From Armatimonadota bacterium (GTDB lineage Bacteria > Armatimonadota > Zipacnadia > Zipacnadales > UBA11051): a DNA stretch of 48,036 nt. The position numbers and the translations under genes were made by a program. How positions within the stretch are numbered: position 1 is the stretch's first letter; the number at the start of each line of letters is the position of its first letter. Below, piece by piece: positions 1-8,900 of this stretch. Location: assembly GCA_013178155.1 (NCBI GenBank), contig JABLXH010000031.1, forward strand, positions 1-48,036. The letters run 5' to 3'. The notes beneath the pieces were generated by a model. It did no database searches. It saw only the letters and a program-made list of their open reading frames with translations, and was not told where the DNA came from.

Positions 1-368
1 TGAAGTTCATGGGGCAACTCGGCCTATCTCGCTCATTACTCAGGAGCCTGGTCGGCCTCTACCTCCACGGCAGGCTCGGTCGCATCTTCCTCGGTGGCCT
101 TCTCGTCCTTCTTCTCCTTTGCCAGTCTGACCGAGACCAACAGGATGACCGCCGCCACGCCCACAGTGACGCCCAGCATGGTGAGCAAGGCGCGCACCTT
201 GTTGTTGAGGATGGCGTTCAGGGCAACCTGCATGCTCTCAATGAAGTTCATGGGGCAACTCGGCCTATCTCGCTCATTACTCAGGAGCCTGGTCGGCCTC
301 TACCTCCACGGCAGGCTCGGTCGCATCTTCCTCGGTGGCCTTCTCGTCCTTCTTCTCCTTTGCCAGTC
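1..368. repeat. Exact 127-bp direct repeat at the window edge (1-127 = 242-368)
   Basis: Bases 1-127 are identical to bases 242-368 (offset 241). Identity breaks at 128 versus 369, with a few further scattered matches. The repeated segment carries, on the minus strand, the last 30 or so codons of the MacA-like gene, the short intergenic gap and the first codons of the MacB-like gene. The repeat stops because the window starts. The length of 127 equals a common largest k-mer size of de Bruijn assemblers, so a contig-end loop is the simplest explanation. A true 241-bp tandem duplication is the alternative: an intact macB would then begin again at base 10 and run off the left edge. Confidence 0.9.
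36..251 (-). CDS. MacB/FtsX-type ABC permease, N-terminus only, joined to a repeated MacA tail
   Basis: The first 40 or so codons from ATG 251 encode a typical MacB permease start: a short amphipathic segment (MNFIESMQVALNAILNNK), then VRALLTMLGVTVGVAAVILL, the first membrane helix. From about base 127 leftward the frame switches into the last 30 residues of the upstream MacA-like protein and stops at 36-38. The 71-residue product is therefore a chimera made by the 127-bp repeat at the window edge. It begins 25 bases after the MacA-like stop, so it would be the permease of the same tripartite exporter, moving substrate or signalling across the inner membrane. If the repeat is an assembly artefact, the real gene is truncated here; if real, a complete copy should start at base 10. 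Function of the N-terminus is fairly sure; the chimeric end is probably not biological. Confidence 0.6.
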   Translation of the reverse strand: MNFIESMQVALNAILNNKVRALLTMLGVTVGVAAVILLVSVRLAKEKKDEKATEEDATEPAVEVEADQAPE

Positions 369-2214
369 GGACCGGCTTGCCGTCACGCAGGCCCTTGGCT
401 TCGAGAGAGGTGATGACGCTCTCTCCGAGAGTGAGACCCTTCGTGATCTCGGTTCGTTCAATGCCCTCGACGCCCTTGGTCACTTCCTTCTTCTTGGCCC
501 TGCCGTTCTGCATTATGTAGACGTAGAACTTGCCGTCCTTATCCTCAAAGATCGCAAAAGAGGGTACGGATAGCGCCTGTTTCTTGGAGCGCGTGACGAT
601 GTCAACCTCCACGGACATGCCGCTGTGAAGCGCACTGGTGTCGCCCTCGACGGCAAGCTTGACCGCGAAGGTCCGCACGTCGCCCTGGGTCAGCCGGACC
701 GAGGGTGATATCTGGTGCACCCGGCCCCGCACCTCGCGCCCCTCGCCCAGAAAGACGATCGCGGCCTGCCCCAGTCGCACGTCATGCACGTCCGCCTCGT
801 CAACGTTGCACTCGATCCATACGCGGTCTGTGGCCGTGATCACCAGCATGGCAATCTCTGCGCTGGGCAGCGCGATGCCGCCGCCCTGCACATACTCGCC
901 CCGCTTGGCGTTCACGCGGGTGACCACGCCGCTGATGGGGGCGGTGATGATCGTGTAGCCGGCGCGTTCGGCAGCCATTTGCAGCGCCGCCTCGGCCCGG
1001 CGCAGATCGGCCGAGGCAATGGCCAGGTCAAGTTGCCGCTGCCGGACAGACACGCCGTCGGCCTCCGCGCGACGGGTGGAAGCACGGGACTGGGAGACCG
1101 TAGCCGCGGCGACGCGCAGGTCCTCCGGGGTGGTCTGCTGCTCCGTGAGGCGCAGGGCAGCGCGGGCGGACTCCAGTCGGGATACCGCCGCCGTGCGCCT
1201 TGCTTCGGCCGCCGCCAGGTCCTCGGGCGTGGTGCGGTGACGGAGGAGTTCGAGGTCGGCCCGGGCGCGCCGGACTGCCTCCTCTGACCGGCGCACTGCA
1301 GCGCGAGCCTGCTCCAGCTCTTGGGGACGGTAGGGCTCTTTCACCAGCGCCAGGCGCTGTTCGGCGGTCTGCATCGCCGCCTGCGCTGCCTCGTGAGCGG
1401 CCTCGTCGGCCTGCAGTTGGTTGCGTGACACGAAGCCCTTGGCGGCCAGGGCCCTCTGGGACGCCAGCGTTGTCGCGCGGTACTCCAGTTGCGCCCTGGC
1501 GTCTCGCACGGCCGCCTCGGCCTGGGCCACTTCCTCGGGACGCGGGCCAGCCAGCAGCAGCTCCAGGTGGGCCTGGTTCGACTGCAAGTCCGCCTCTGCC
1601 TGGCGCAACGCCGCTTCGGCAGCCACGATCTCCTCGGGGCGGGCGCCGCGTCTGGTCGTCGCCAGACTGGCCTCGGCCTCCTTGAGGTCCTGTTCCGCCT
1701 GCCGGACGGCCTGGCGAGCACGCTCGATCTCCTCCGCCCGGGCCCCGCGCAGCGCAGTCTGGTATCGCGCCTCCGCCTGCTCCAGCGCCGCCTGGGCCTC
1801 CGTCATGGTCGCGGCGGTCCGCTTGGGGGCTACCGCGGCCTCTGCGGCGGCCTGTGCCACGCGGGCCCGTGCCGCCGCGGCGGTCTCCCGGGCCTGCCGC
1901 AGGTCCGCGTCTACCGACCGGGCGTCCAGATAGGCGATGACCTGACCGGCAGAGACCCGGTCACCTTCCTGTACCAATAGGCGCACCAGTTCGCCGCCGA
2001 TCTTGGGGATGACCTTGACCTCGTCGGGCTTGACCACGCCTGCTGGCTGCCCGGCCACGGGGACTGCACTGACCACCTCGTTGATATCCGCACGGGTCAC
2101 TGCTTCCACCTCGACCTCCACCACGCGTGCCCGGAGATAGCGGAGAGGGATGAAGACCGCCAAGGCAGTGACCACCACCAGCACGGCGCAGCCGATCTTG
2201 AGTCGACGTGACAT
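277..2214 (-). CDS. MacA/HlyD-family periplasmic adaptor with an extended repeat-built hairpin
   Basis: A 645-residue adaptor of a tripartite efflux or secretion system, anchored by one N-terminal helix (residues 8-25) and otherwise periplasmic. The biotinyl-lipoyl half-motif lies near 65-97 (VKVIPKIGGELVRLLVQEGD), a very long Ala/Arg/Glu-rich coiled coil spans about 100-418, the second lipoyl half follows at 419-450 (ITAPISGVVTRVNAKRGEYV), and beta-barrel and membrane-proximal domains follow to about 613. The tail is highly charged (KEKKDEKATEED). At 645 residues it is far longer than the usual 370-400 of MacA because the hairpin carries 33-residue repeats, three on each arm (PEE/PED-type turns at 160, 193, 226 and 297, 330, 363). 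It lies 25 bases upstream of the permease start; the matching ATPase gene is 1 kb upstream on the same strand. The family call is secure; the substrate is unknown. Confidence 0.9.
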   Translation of the reverse strand: MSRRLKIGCAVLVVVTALAVFIPLRYLRARVVEVEVEAVTRADINEVVSAVPVAGQPAGVVKPDEVKVIPKIGGELVRLLVQEGDRVSAGQVIAYLDARSVDADLRQARETAAAARARVAQAAAEAAVAPKRTAATMTEAQAALEQAEARYQTALRGARAEEIERARQAVRQAEQDLKEAEASLATTRRGARPEEIVAAEAALRQAEADLQSNQAHLELLLAGPRPEEVAQAEAAVRDARAQLEYRATTLASQRALAAKGFVSRNQLQADEAAHEAAQAAMQTAEQRLALVKEPYRPQELEQARAAVRRSEEAVRRARADLELLRHRTTPEDLAAAEARRTAAVSRLESARAALRLTEQQTTPEDLRVAAATVSQSRASTRRAEADGVSVRQRQLDLAIASADLRRAEAALQMAAERAGYTIITAPISGVVTRVNAKRGEYVQGGGIALPSAEIAMLVITATDRVWIECNVDEADVHDVRLGQAAIVFLGEGREVRGRVHQISPSVRLTQGDVRTFAVKLAVEGDTSALHSGMSVEVDIVTRSKKQALSVPSFAIFEDKDGKFYVYIMQNGRAKKKEVTKGVEGIERTEITKGLTLGESVITSLEAKGLRDGKPVRLAKEKKDEKATEEDATEPAVEVEADQAPE

Positions 2215-2338
2215 GAAAAACCACCCTATGAGGTGTATAGGACAGGGCCCGTGCTCTTGAAGGTCCCCGCATTGCCATTCTACAAACTAGCAGCGTCGCA
2301 ACCGTCGCGGTTGCCAACTCCTCCAGGAGCGTGTTGCC

Positions 2339-3418
2339 ATGGGCACACCTGACGTCAGCTACTTCCGGCCCCGGGGTGCGGTAGACCTCTTTCGCAGCGG
2401 TGTCAATGAGTGCCTCCGAGCCGGCGGCGCAGCCTGGGTCGCGGCCTTCGGGATTCTGGTGGCACCGACTGTCATTGCCGTCGCCGGCCAGGCGGCCCTC
2501 GCCCAGACCGGAGCCATGGAGCTCATGCAGGCCCTGCAGAAGGGCGAGATGCGACCCGAGAACCTTGATCCCGGGGAGATGTTTGGGGCCATTGCCCTGA
2601 TCGTTGGGGTCGGGGCAGTGACCGGAATCATCTCCATGCTGGCGCATTATGCCGGGGGCGTTGCCGTCGCACGCATCTGGGCCGAGCGGGCCCTGGGCCG
2701 CTCCCTGTCGGCTGTGGAGGCCTGGGACTTCGTTCTCGGACGCGCCGCAAAGATAGTCAGCGGGGCGCTGGTGATGCTGCTGGTCCTGGCCGGCGCAGCT
2801 ATTATCGGCCAGATTCCCGGCGGTATCATCGCCGCGATCATCGGTATGTCCTCGGGCCCGATGCAGCCAGGTGTCAGTCCCCCACTTATCATGCGCCTGG
2901 TCCCGATGTTCACCCTGGTACCGGCCATTCTGGCTGTCACCGTCTACCTCGTGGCCATGACGGCGGTGACGGCCGTCGAGAATCTGGGCGGCTTCCCCGC
3001 GCTGGGACGCAGCTTCCGCCTTGCCGGCGGGCAGTTCTGGCATGTCCTGGGCGCTATTGTCCTGGCCGGCCTGGCCTTCACCGCGCCGAGCATGGCGGTC
3101 GGCGCACTGGCCCAGACGGAGTTCGCTGGCGGCCTGCGGGAGAGCCTGGGGGCCATGGCAGGCACTCTGGTCATCGCCGGCGGCAGCTCCCTGCTGTCGC
3201 TCCTGCTGTCGCCTTTTCTGATGTCTGTTCAGGCGGGTCTCTACTTCGACCTTCGCTCGCGCCTCCGCGATGAGCGCTTCACAGCCTACGAGCTGGCACT
3301 GGACGCGGGCGTTGAGTTGCCCGACGGCGTCGTCCCACCTGCGGAGGAGACCGCCTGGGCGCCACCGCCTTCGGCCTCTTCGGACGTGTCGCTGCCGCCC
3401 CCGCCCAGCGCTTCGTGA
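2339..3418 (+). CDS. Multi-pass membrane protein, GPDPase-membrane-domain-like
   Basis: A 359-residue integral membrane protein with about six hydrophobic segments (roughly residues 30-55, 85-110, 150-190, 195-220, 235-265 and 280-305). The stretch near the C-terminus, VQAGLYFDLRSRLRDERF, resembles the conserved end of the glycerophosphoryl diester phosphodiesterase membrane domain and related DUF families (LYyDLR-type motif), whose role is poorly known. A Pro/Ser-rich tail of about 30 residues ends the protein. AGGAG lies nine bases before ATG 2339. The gene sits on the strand opposite to the exporter genes on both sides, is divergent from the MacA-like gene (124-bp gap), and its last 133 bases overlap the end of the ATPase gene antisense. 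It may take part in the exporter or simply be lodged inside it. Topology is clear; function is not. Confidence 0.75.
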   Translation: MGTPDVSYFRPRGAVDLFRSGVNECLRAGGAAWVAAFGILVAPTVIAVAGQAALAQTGAMELMQALQKGEMRPENLDPGEMFGAIALIVGVGAVTGIISMLAHYAGGVAVARIWAERALGRSLSAVEAWDFVLGRAAKIVSGALVMLLVLAGAAIIGQIPGGIIAAIIGMSSGPMQPGVSPPLIMRLVPMFTLVPAILAVTVYLVAMTAVTAVENLGGFPALGRSFRLAGGQFWHVLGAIVLAGLAFTAPSMAVGALAQTEFAGGLRESLGAMAGTLVIAGGSSLLSLLLSPFLMSVQAGLYFDLRSRLRDERFTAYELALDAGVELPDGVVPPAEETAWAPPPSASSDVSLPPPPSAS

Positions 3419-4101
3419 GGCAGGGCATAGCGAGCCGGCCCGTCACTGACAATGCGCCCGTCCCGCACGCGTACGATTCGGCGAGCGCAGTCGGCGATGT
3501 CCTGGTCGTGGGTCACCAGGACAATGGTGACCCCTTCCTCGTTGAGCTGTCGGAAGAGCTGCATGATCTCGATACTGGTGCGGGAGTCCAGGTTGCCGGT
3601 AGGCTCATCGGCCAGGACGATGGCCGGCTCGGTAACCAGGGCCCGGGCAACGGCCACGCGCTGCTGCTGCCCGCCGGACAGCTCCGAGGGGCGGTGGTCC
3701 ATACGGTCTGCCATGCCCACCCGCGCCAGGGCCCGCTCCGCCCGCTCGCGGCGATTGCGGGCGCCCTGGTACATCAGCGGCAGCAACACATTCGCCAGCG
3801 CAGGGGTGCGCGGCAGCAGATTGTAGGTCTGGAAGACAAACCCTATCTTGCGGCTGCGGATGGCGGCGAGGGCGTCGTTATCCAGGTCGGCGACAGACTG
3901 CCCCTCCAGCAGGTACGTCCCCCGCGTCGGGCGGTCCAGGCAGCCCAGGATGTTCATGATAGTTGACTTGCCAGAGCCCGACGGCCCCATCACCGCCACC
4001 ATCTCCCCCGGCTCGATCTGAAGGTCCACGCCGGCAAGCGCATGCACGCGCTGCTTGCCCATCTGGTAGACCTTGTGGATGTCCCGCATCTCGATGAGCA
4101 T
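3286..4101 (-). CDS. MacB/LolD-type ABC transporter ATPase
   Basis: A 271-residue ATP-binding subunit that would power a MacAB-type exporter at the inner membrane. It has all the canonical elements: Walker A GPSGSGKST (39-47), Q-loop Gln in FVFQTYNLLPR (about 91), signature LSGGQQQR (141-148), Walker B IVLADEPTGNLDS (161-173) and the switch His in VTHD (198). Family members end near residue 225. This one carries about 45 extra Gly/Ser/Thr-rich residues, encoded antisense to the end of the convergent membrane-protein gene. It lies on the same strand as the MacA-like and MacB-like genes and upstream of them, but is separated by the oppositely oriented gene, so co-transcription would require reading through that gene. 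No strong ribosome site is visible before ATG 4101. The ATPase call is certain; pairing with MacA/MacB is by position and family. Confidence 0.93.
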   Translation of the reverse strand: MLIEMRDIHKVYQMGKQRVHALAGVDLQIEPGEMVAVMGPSGSGKSTIMNILGCLDRPTRGTYLLEGQSVADLDNDALAAIRSRKIGFVFQTYNLLPRTPALANVLLPLMYQGARNRRERAERALARVGMADRMDHRPSELSGGQQQRVAVARALVTEPAIVLADEPTGNLDSRTSIEIMQLFRQLNEEGVTIVLVTHDQDIADCARRIVRVRDGRIVSDGPARYALPHEALGGGGSDTSEEAEGGGAQAVSSAGGTTPSGNSTPASSASS

Positions 4102-4197
4102 GACTATCCTGTCCCGGTGCTCCCCGGGCCATGCCCCGGGCCTTCGGTCAGTGACGTCCCGCTCTGGGGGCGCCGTCTGAGGACTGTCCCCAGGGCC

Positions 4198-4222
4198 ACG
4201 GCAGCCTAACGGAAGCTGCCGT
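4198..4222 (-). terminator. Stem-loop across the stop codon of the URO-D gene
   Basis: A perfect 8-bp stem (4198-4205 with 4215-4222) encloses a 9-nt loop that contains the TAG stop codon of the methyltransferase gene on the minus strand. No U-tract follows, so it may be a weak terminator or an mRNA-end stabiliser rather than a classical intrinsic terminator. The following 100 bases to the ATPase gene also hold a CCCGGG palindrome pair. Confidence 0.4.
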
Positions 4223-5267
4223 AGTGAGCGGCCAACTCCATCACCCGCGTGTACTGCCGGAAGCTGACATCGTCGGGCACTGAATGGTCGGAATGAAAGA
4301 TGTACCCGCCGCCGGCCTTCGCCACCGGCACCTTGGATGCGATCTCCTGCTCGATGACCTTCGGGTCCGGGTGGGCCATGGCGCGGACGTCAATACCGCC
4401 CATCAGTGCCAGACGGTCGCCATACTGCTGTTTCAGGGCCAACAGGTCGTTTCCCGCTTTGACTTCCAGCGGCTGCAGACAGTCAAAGCCCGCTTCGATG
4501 AAGAGCGGGACGAACTCGGTAACATAGCCACAACTGTGCAGGATCATGGGCTTGCCGTGGGCCTTGAACACGTCGCAGACCAGCTTGTGGGCCGGCATGA
4601 GCAGCTCGCGGTAGGCCGCCGGCGAGAAGAAGCCCTTGTGTTTGTAGCCCAGGTCATCGAAGATCCAGCCCGCGTCCACATCCAGCCCCCGGCCCAGCAC
4701 CTCCTCGGCAATAGCCGCGCAGACTTGCGCATCGGTCATGAACATATCCCTGACCCAGTCGGGGTCCTCGACCATCGCCATGAGGCAGCGCTCGGGACCG
4801 ACCATGTTGCAGGTCTTGGTGAAGCCAGGGCCCCAGCTCAGATAGGTGAAAAGGCCCTTGGCGCGGGCTGCCTCGAGCCCCGTCCGGGCGCCCTCCCAGT
4901 CCACCCGCCGGTCGTTGTAGACCATCAATGGCTTCACCTCTTCCCACTTCTCGCGGGTGGTAATCGCGAAGTCCAGCAACTCCGGGGTGGTGGTGCGGCC
5001 CTTCCAGTTCTTCATCGTCGCCCCATCGGCGCCGGTGGCGATGGTGTAATCGTCGCAGTCCTCAAGCACCCGCGTCTCCATCTGCAGCGAGCTGTCGCCG
5101 CCGAAGCCCCAGAGCTCAAAACCGAAGTGCTCCGCCGCGGACACGCCCTCGGGCATGCCCTCGCTGTGCCAGCGCGCCTCCGTGGTGCCCCACGGGAAGT
5201 CCGACCACGGTACGCGGTCAGCCTCCTTGTGCTGCAGGGCCAAGAGCACACGTTCCTGCGATGTCAT
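4206..5267 (-). CDS. Uroporphyrinogen-decarboxylase-family (MtaA/MtbA-type) methyltransferase
   Basis: A 353-residue cytosolic protein of the URO-D superfamily, the branch that includes cobalamin-dependent methyltransferases rather than haem enzymes. Near the N-terminus are TSQERVLLALQHKEADRVPW (start typical of the family) and a central DDLGYKHKGFFSP segment (205-215). A zinc-type His-x-Cys is in MILHSCG (H244, C246), as in MtaA/MtbA/CmuA-like enzymes, and the C-terminus has GGYIFHSDHSVPDDV. In characterised relatives the zinc activates a thiol or other acceptor for methyl transfer from a corrinoid protein; the acceptor and donor here are unknown. GAGGAG lies seven bases before ATG 5267 and decides this start over an in-frame ATG at 5348. 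It begins 19 bases after the cation-efflux gene, which itself follows the secreted DUF6067-like gene, so all three are probably one operon. Confidence 0.85.
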   Translation of the reverse strand: MTSQERVLLALQHKEADRVPWSDFPWGTTEARWHSEGMPEGVSAAEHFGFELWGFGGDSSLQMETRVLEDCDDYTIATGADGATMKNWKGRTTTPELLDFAITTREKWEEVKPLMVYNDRRVDWEGARTGLEAARAKGLFTYLSWGPGFTKTCNMVGPERCLMAMVEDPDWVRDMFMTDAQVCAAIAEEVLGRGLDVDAGWIFDDLGYKHKGFFSPAAYRELLMPAHKLVCDVFKAHGKPMILHSCGYVTEFVPLFIEAGFDCLQPLEVKAGNDLLALKQQYGDRLALMGGIDVRAMAHPDPKVIEQEIASKVPVAKAGGGYIFHSDHSVPDDVSFRQYTRVMELAAHYGSFR

Positions 5268-5286
5268 CGCCGTCTCCTCGCGGGTT

Positions 5287-5961
5287 TCAGTTGGGAGTGG
5301 ACTCGCTATTCGCGCTGTCTTCTGCCTCCCCCTCTGCGCTACCGCCACAGGCGCAGTGACCCTCCGTCAAGAGCTCGTGGCCTTCACGGAACAGGAAGGC
5401 CGCGATGACCAGACCGGTGACCGGGTCGGCCCACCACCAGCCCAGGGTCCAGTTCAGTCCCAGCCCAACGAGGAGGGATACCGAGAGCCACAGGCAGACC
5501 ATAGTCTCGACACTATCGGCGACCAGACTGCGGCTGCCGAGTGCCTCTCCCAGCCGACGCTTGTACCGGGCCAGGAAGTACATGGTGGCGATGGACACAG
5601 CCGCCAGGACGATACCTCCGAGGCTGGGTGCCGGAGCCTCACGCCGCCAGAGCTTCTCACCGGACTCGTAGGCGATGTAGAGTCCAAGGATCACAAACGT
5701 CCAGCCCACGAGCTTCACGGCGCGGGCCTCACGCCGCTCGATCTCCGCTTCCGACAGCCGTTCGGCCCGGGCAAAGCGCCACACCATGACTCCCCCGGAA
5801 AGCGCCTCAACGAAGCTGTCCAGCGCGAAGCCGATCAGTGCTGGACTACGGGCCATCGCGCCCAGGGCGATGGAGATCAACCCCTCCAGCACGTTGTAAG
5901 TGACCGTGACCACTGCGGCCGTCAGCGCTCTGCGTGCAAGGTTGGTCTCCACCGAAGCCAT
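5287..5961 (-). CDS. Cation diffusion facilitator-like metal transporter
   Basis: A 224-residue membrane protein with about five or six helices. Two CDF-type half-sites are visible: GFALDSFVEALSGGVMVWRF (second helix, about residues 44-63) and SLVADSVETMVCLWLSVSLL (fifth helix), followed by WWADPVTGLVIAAFLFREG. The classical HxxxD of bacterial zinc exporters is replaced by acidic residues, as in TMEM163-like members, so metal specificity cannot be read off. The cytoplasmic beta-domain is missing; the tail is short and contains CACGG, a possible metal site. GGAGGAGG lies close before ATG 5961. It is wedged between the DUF6067-like gene (18-bp gap) and the URO-D methyltransferase (19-bp gap), so it may control a metal, plausibly zinc, needed by one of them. 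Transporter fold is likely; substrate is inferred. Confidence 0.8.
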   Translation of the reverse strand: MASVETNLARRALTAAVVTVTYNVLEGLISIALGAMARSPALIGFALDSFVEALSGGVMVWRFARAERLSEAEIERREARAVKLVGWTFVILGLYIAYESGEKLWRREAPAPSLGGIVLAAVSIATMYFLARYKRRLGEALGSRSLVADSVETMVCLWLSVSLLVGLGLNWTLGWWWADPVTGLVIAAFLFREGHELLTEGHCACGGSAEGEAEDSANSESTPN

Positions 5962-5979
5962 CGCCTCCTCCGTCTGTCG

Positions 5980-8900
5980 CTACGGGGCCGGTACCACCCG
6001 CAGCAGCCGGTACCGCCAGCTTGCCAGCGGGAAGCTCACTCCTCCGTCGTCGAAGGCGATAGCCTCCGCCGTGAGGGCGTCCTTGACGGTGACACGGCGC
6101 AGGCCGAAACGCTCCAGGTCTAGCTTCAGGTCCACCTCAGCATCGCCGTCCCCCAGGTTGCTGACCACTACCAGCAGCCCTTTGGCCGGAAGCTGCCAGG
6201 CCGTGGCGTAGACTCCCTCAGGGCTCACCCGCAGGTAGTCCCCGTTGTCCCAGTACGGGTACATCCTGCCCTGCTCAAACGGGAACTCATCATAGGCCTT
6301 CCACAGCGCCGAGACCTGGGCCAGCATCTCCTCGTTGCTGGGGCGGATCAGCACGCCGTGCAGGAGCGTGTAGGCGAGGACATCACGCGCGTAGTAAGGC
6401 TGGCCGTCATAGACCAGGAATTCACTGGGCACCCCCCATTGCCGTCCCATGAACTCGGTGCGGAAGGAATCCATGGGCAGGAAGTCCAGGGTCCTGGCTG
6501 GCGGCTTGATGACGTCTATCTGCTCGCCACCCCAGGTGCTGGTGCCAAAGCCCAGGGTCGGGATGACCATGACCGTCGAGTTGTGGATATTGAGCTGGCC
6601 CTCCGGGTTTCGCTGCCGGGTGAGCACGTAGAGGCGCTTCATGAAGTCGCGGGTGGCGAAGATGTCCCAGGTCGGTCGCCGCTTGCCGTCAGGCGCCACG
6701 TACCCGCAGCCGTGGCTCTCGTTGTCACAGGCCATAGGCCACTCGGGCCCGTCAAGATACCAGCCCCCGTGGCCGAACTCGTCTATCAGCTTGCCCAGAT
6801 GGTGCAGGCAGAAGTCCTTGTACGGGCTGTTCCAGCACGCGATGTAGGCCGACTGTTTCGGGAACCGTCGGTACGCCCCGCCCCGCGGTGTCTGCAGGAA
6901 CTCGTCCGACCGCAGTTCCCACTCGGGGCAGTTGTCAGCGAACTGGCGCGACATGTACAGCAGCAGGCTGACGCCCTGCTGCTTGCAGGCGTCCACCAGG
7001 CTCCGCATCTTGGGCCGGTTCTCGTCGGTGATATAGGGATGCGACTGGTAGGGCGACCAGTGCTCATGGAAGCAGATGGTCCGGACTCCCAGGTCCGCCA
7101 ACCACTGTAGCTGAGTACGGGCCAGACCCACTTCCCAGGTCACCGCCCGCCCGAACTTCCCGGGGCCGAAGCTCACTCCCGGTCCCGGTTTGCCCGGGGT
7201 CTGGGCATTGGGTTCGCCGTATCCCTCGAAGTGGTCCAGCAGCAGCGTCTCGGCATCTGGCTCGTATTCGCCCGGGGTGGGCTGCGGCGGCCGGGCCCGG
7301 CTCAGGATGCGCACCTCGTCTATGGTCGCCAGCGGCATGGCGCCCCCGATCTCTACCACCGCGTCCGCCAGGTCCTGCGGGATGAACCCCGTGTTGGGCG
7401 CTTCCGCCACAAGCCGCCCGTTGACATAGATGCGGACGGTGTCGCTCCAGGTCAGGGCCAGGTGGTACCACTGCCCGGGCTCCCAGTCAAAGGGCGCGCC
7501 GGGGTTCATCAACACCTGACCGTTCCGGCGCGACCACGCCACAGGGCCCTGCACCAGCTCGTTCCAGTACAGGCCGCAGTTGCTCCCGCTACCCATGCTC
7601 GTCCCCCACTTGACGGTGAAGATGCTGCGGTTAGCCGTAGCACTGCGCTGCGCCATCGGCAGACCCCTTTCCAGGTTGGCAAAGCCGGGGCGGTACCAGC
7701 ACTCGAAGGTGCCCTCCTCGCGCCGCAGCACTCGGGAGGCCTCGTAGGTGATCACACCACCCAGTGACGCCGGCTGGGTCTCAATGCCATAGTTTCCGTG
7801 GTGGGTGATGCGGTAATCCCAGACCGTCTTCTCCGGCTGCTTGCAGGGCGTGGCCTCGAAGCCGAAGGTGTAACGCAGGGGCTCACCAAGCCGCTGTTCG
7901 TCCCGTATGAGCCGGCACTTGAGAACGACCACCTCGCCCCGGCGCTCGATGCGTAGCATGTCCTTGGTGTCCAATGGGAACCAGTTCTGATCACTCTCGC
8001 AGAACCAGGAGAAGCCCCGGTCCTCGTCACCTAGCCAGATGAAAGGCTTGAAGCCGTGGGTCCAGCCCTCCGGTGGCAGGAAGGCGCTGTTGGCGACCGA
8101 ACCCCAGGCGCCGGGGAAGTGGTATAGGTACCTGGCGTGCTGCGCCTTCAGAGGGATCTCCAGCGTCAACTCCTGGACAGTGGCTGCGCCAGAGGTGGGG
8201 GAGAGCTCCAGGTCGCAGCGGATCATGCCGTCATACTCGATGGTGGTGGTCCCTGCCAACTCCAGGGCGTCACTGGTCTGAGTGCCTGTGAGCACCACGG
8301 CAGCCGGGCGTCGGCTCGTGAAGCGCACAGGCGAGCCCCGCCACGCAAGCAGCCTGCCATTGACCCGGCCGGTCAGTTGCACCGGCCCCGCCAGCACCGA
8401 GGCATCCCGGGTTATGACCTCCGTCGGCAGCGGTGAACCGGCGAACCGATAGGAACGTCCCCAGGGCTTCACGCTGTCGCCCTGGACCTGCAGGGGCGTC
8501 CACGGAGCCGGCACAGCGTCCGTAAGGCCCTCCTTGGTGCCGAGCCACTCTGGCCGCAAGGGGTCAGCCAACGTGCGCTCGGCGGTAAAGGCCTTCCCCG
8601 ACTGGTTGTTGCGGGCGGTCACACGGACCTGAAAGGTGCCGGCGAGCAGCTCATCGGCCGGGAGCGTCACTCGCGCAGGGCCGCCGTCAGCGGGCGGCTC
8701 GATGGTGCGCTCCACGACGGCCTGCCCATCCGCCACGACCTGGAGTCCGACAGTGCTGTCGGGCCAGGGAAAGGTGCCGGGCTGCAGGGCCACCGTTGTC
8801 GCCAACTCCTGGCGATGGAGGTAGGCGCTCACCTGGAGCTCCACCGGCGGCCCGACCGCAAGAGCGACGCGCTGCACCAGCAGCGTCTGTCCGTCAGCGC

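Noticed and set aside
1961-3043. A 360-codon minus-strand open frame spanning the macA-like start and the membrane-protein gene
   Set aside because: Antisense or out of frame to two well-supported genes, and low-complexity in composition.
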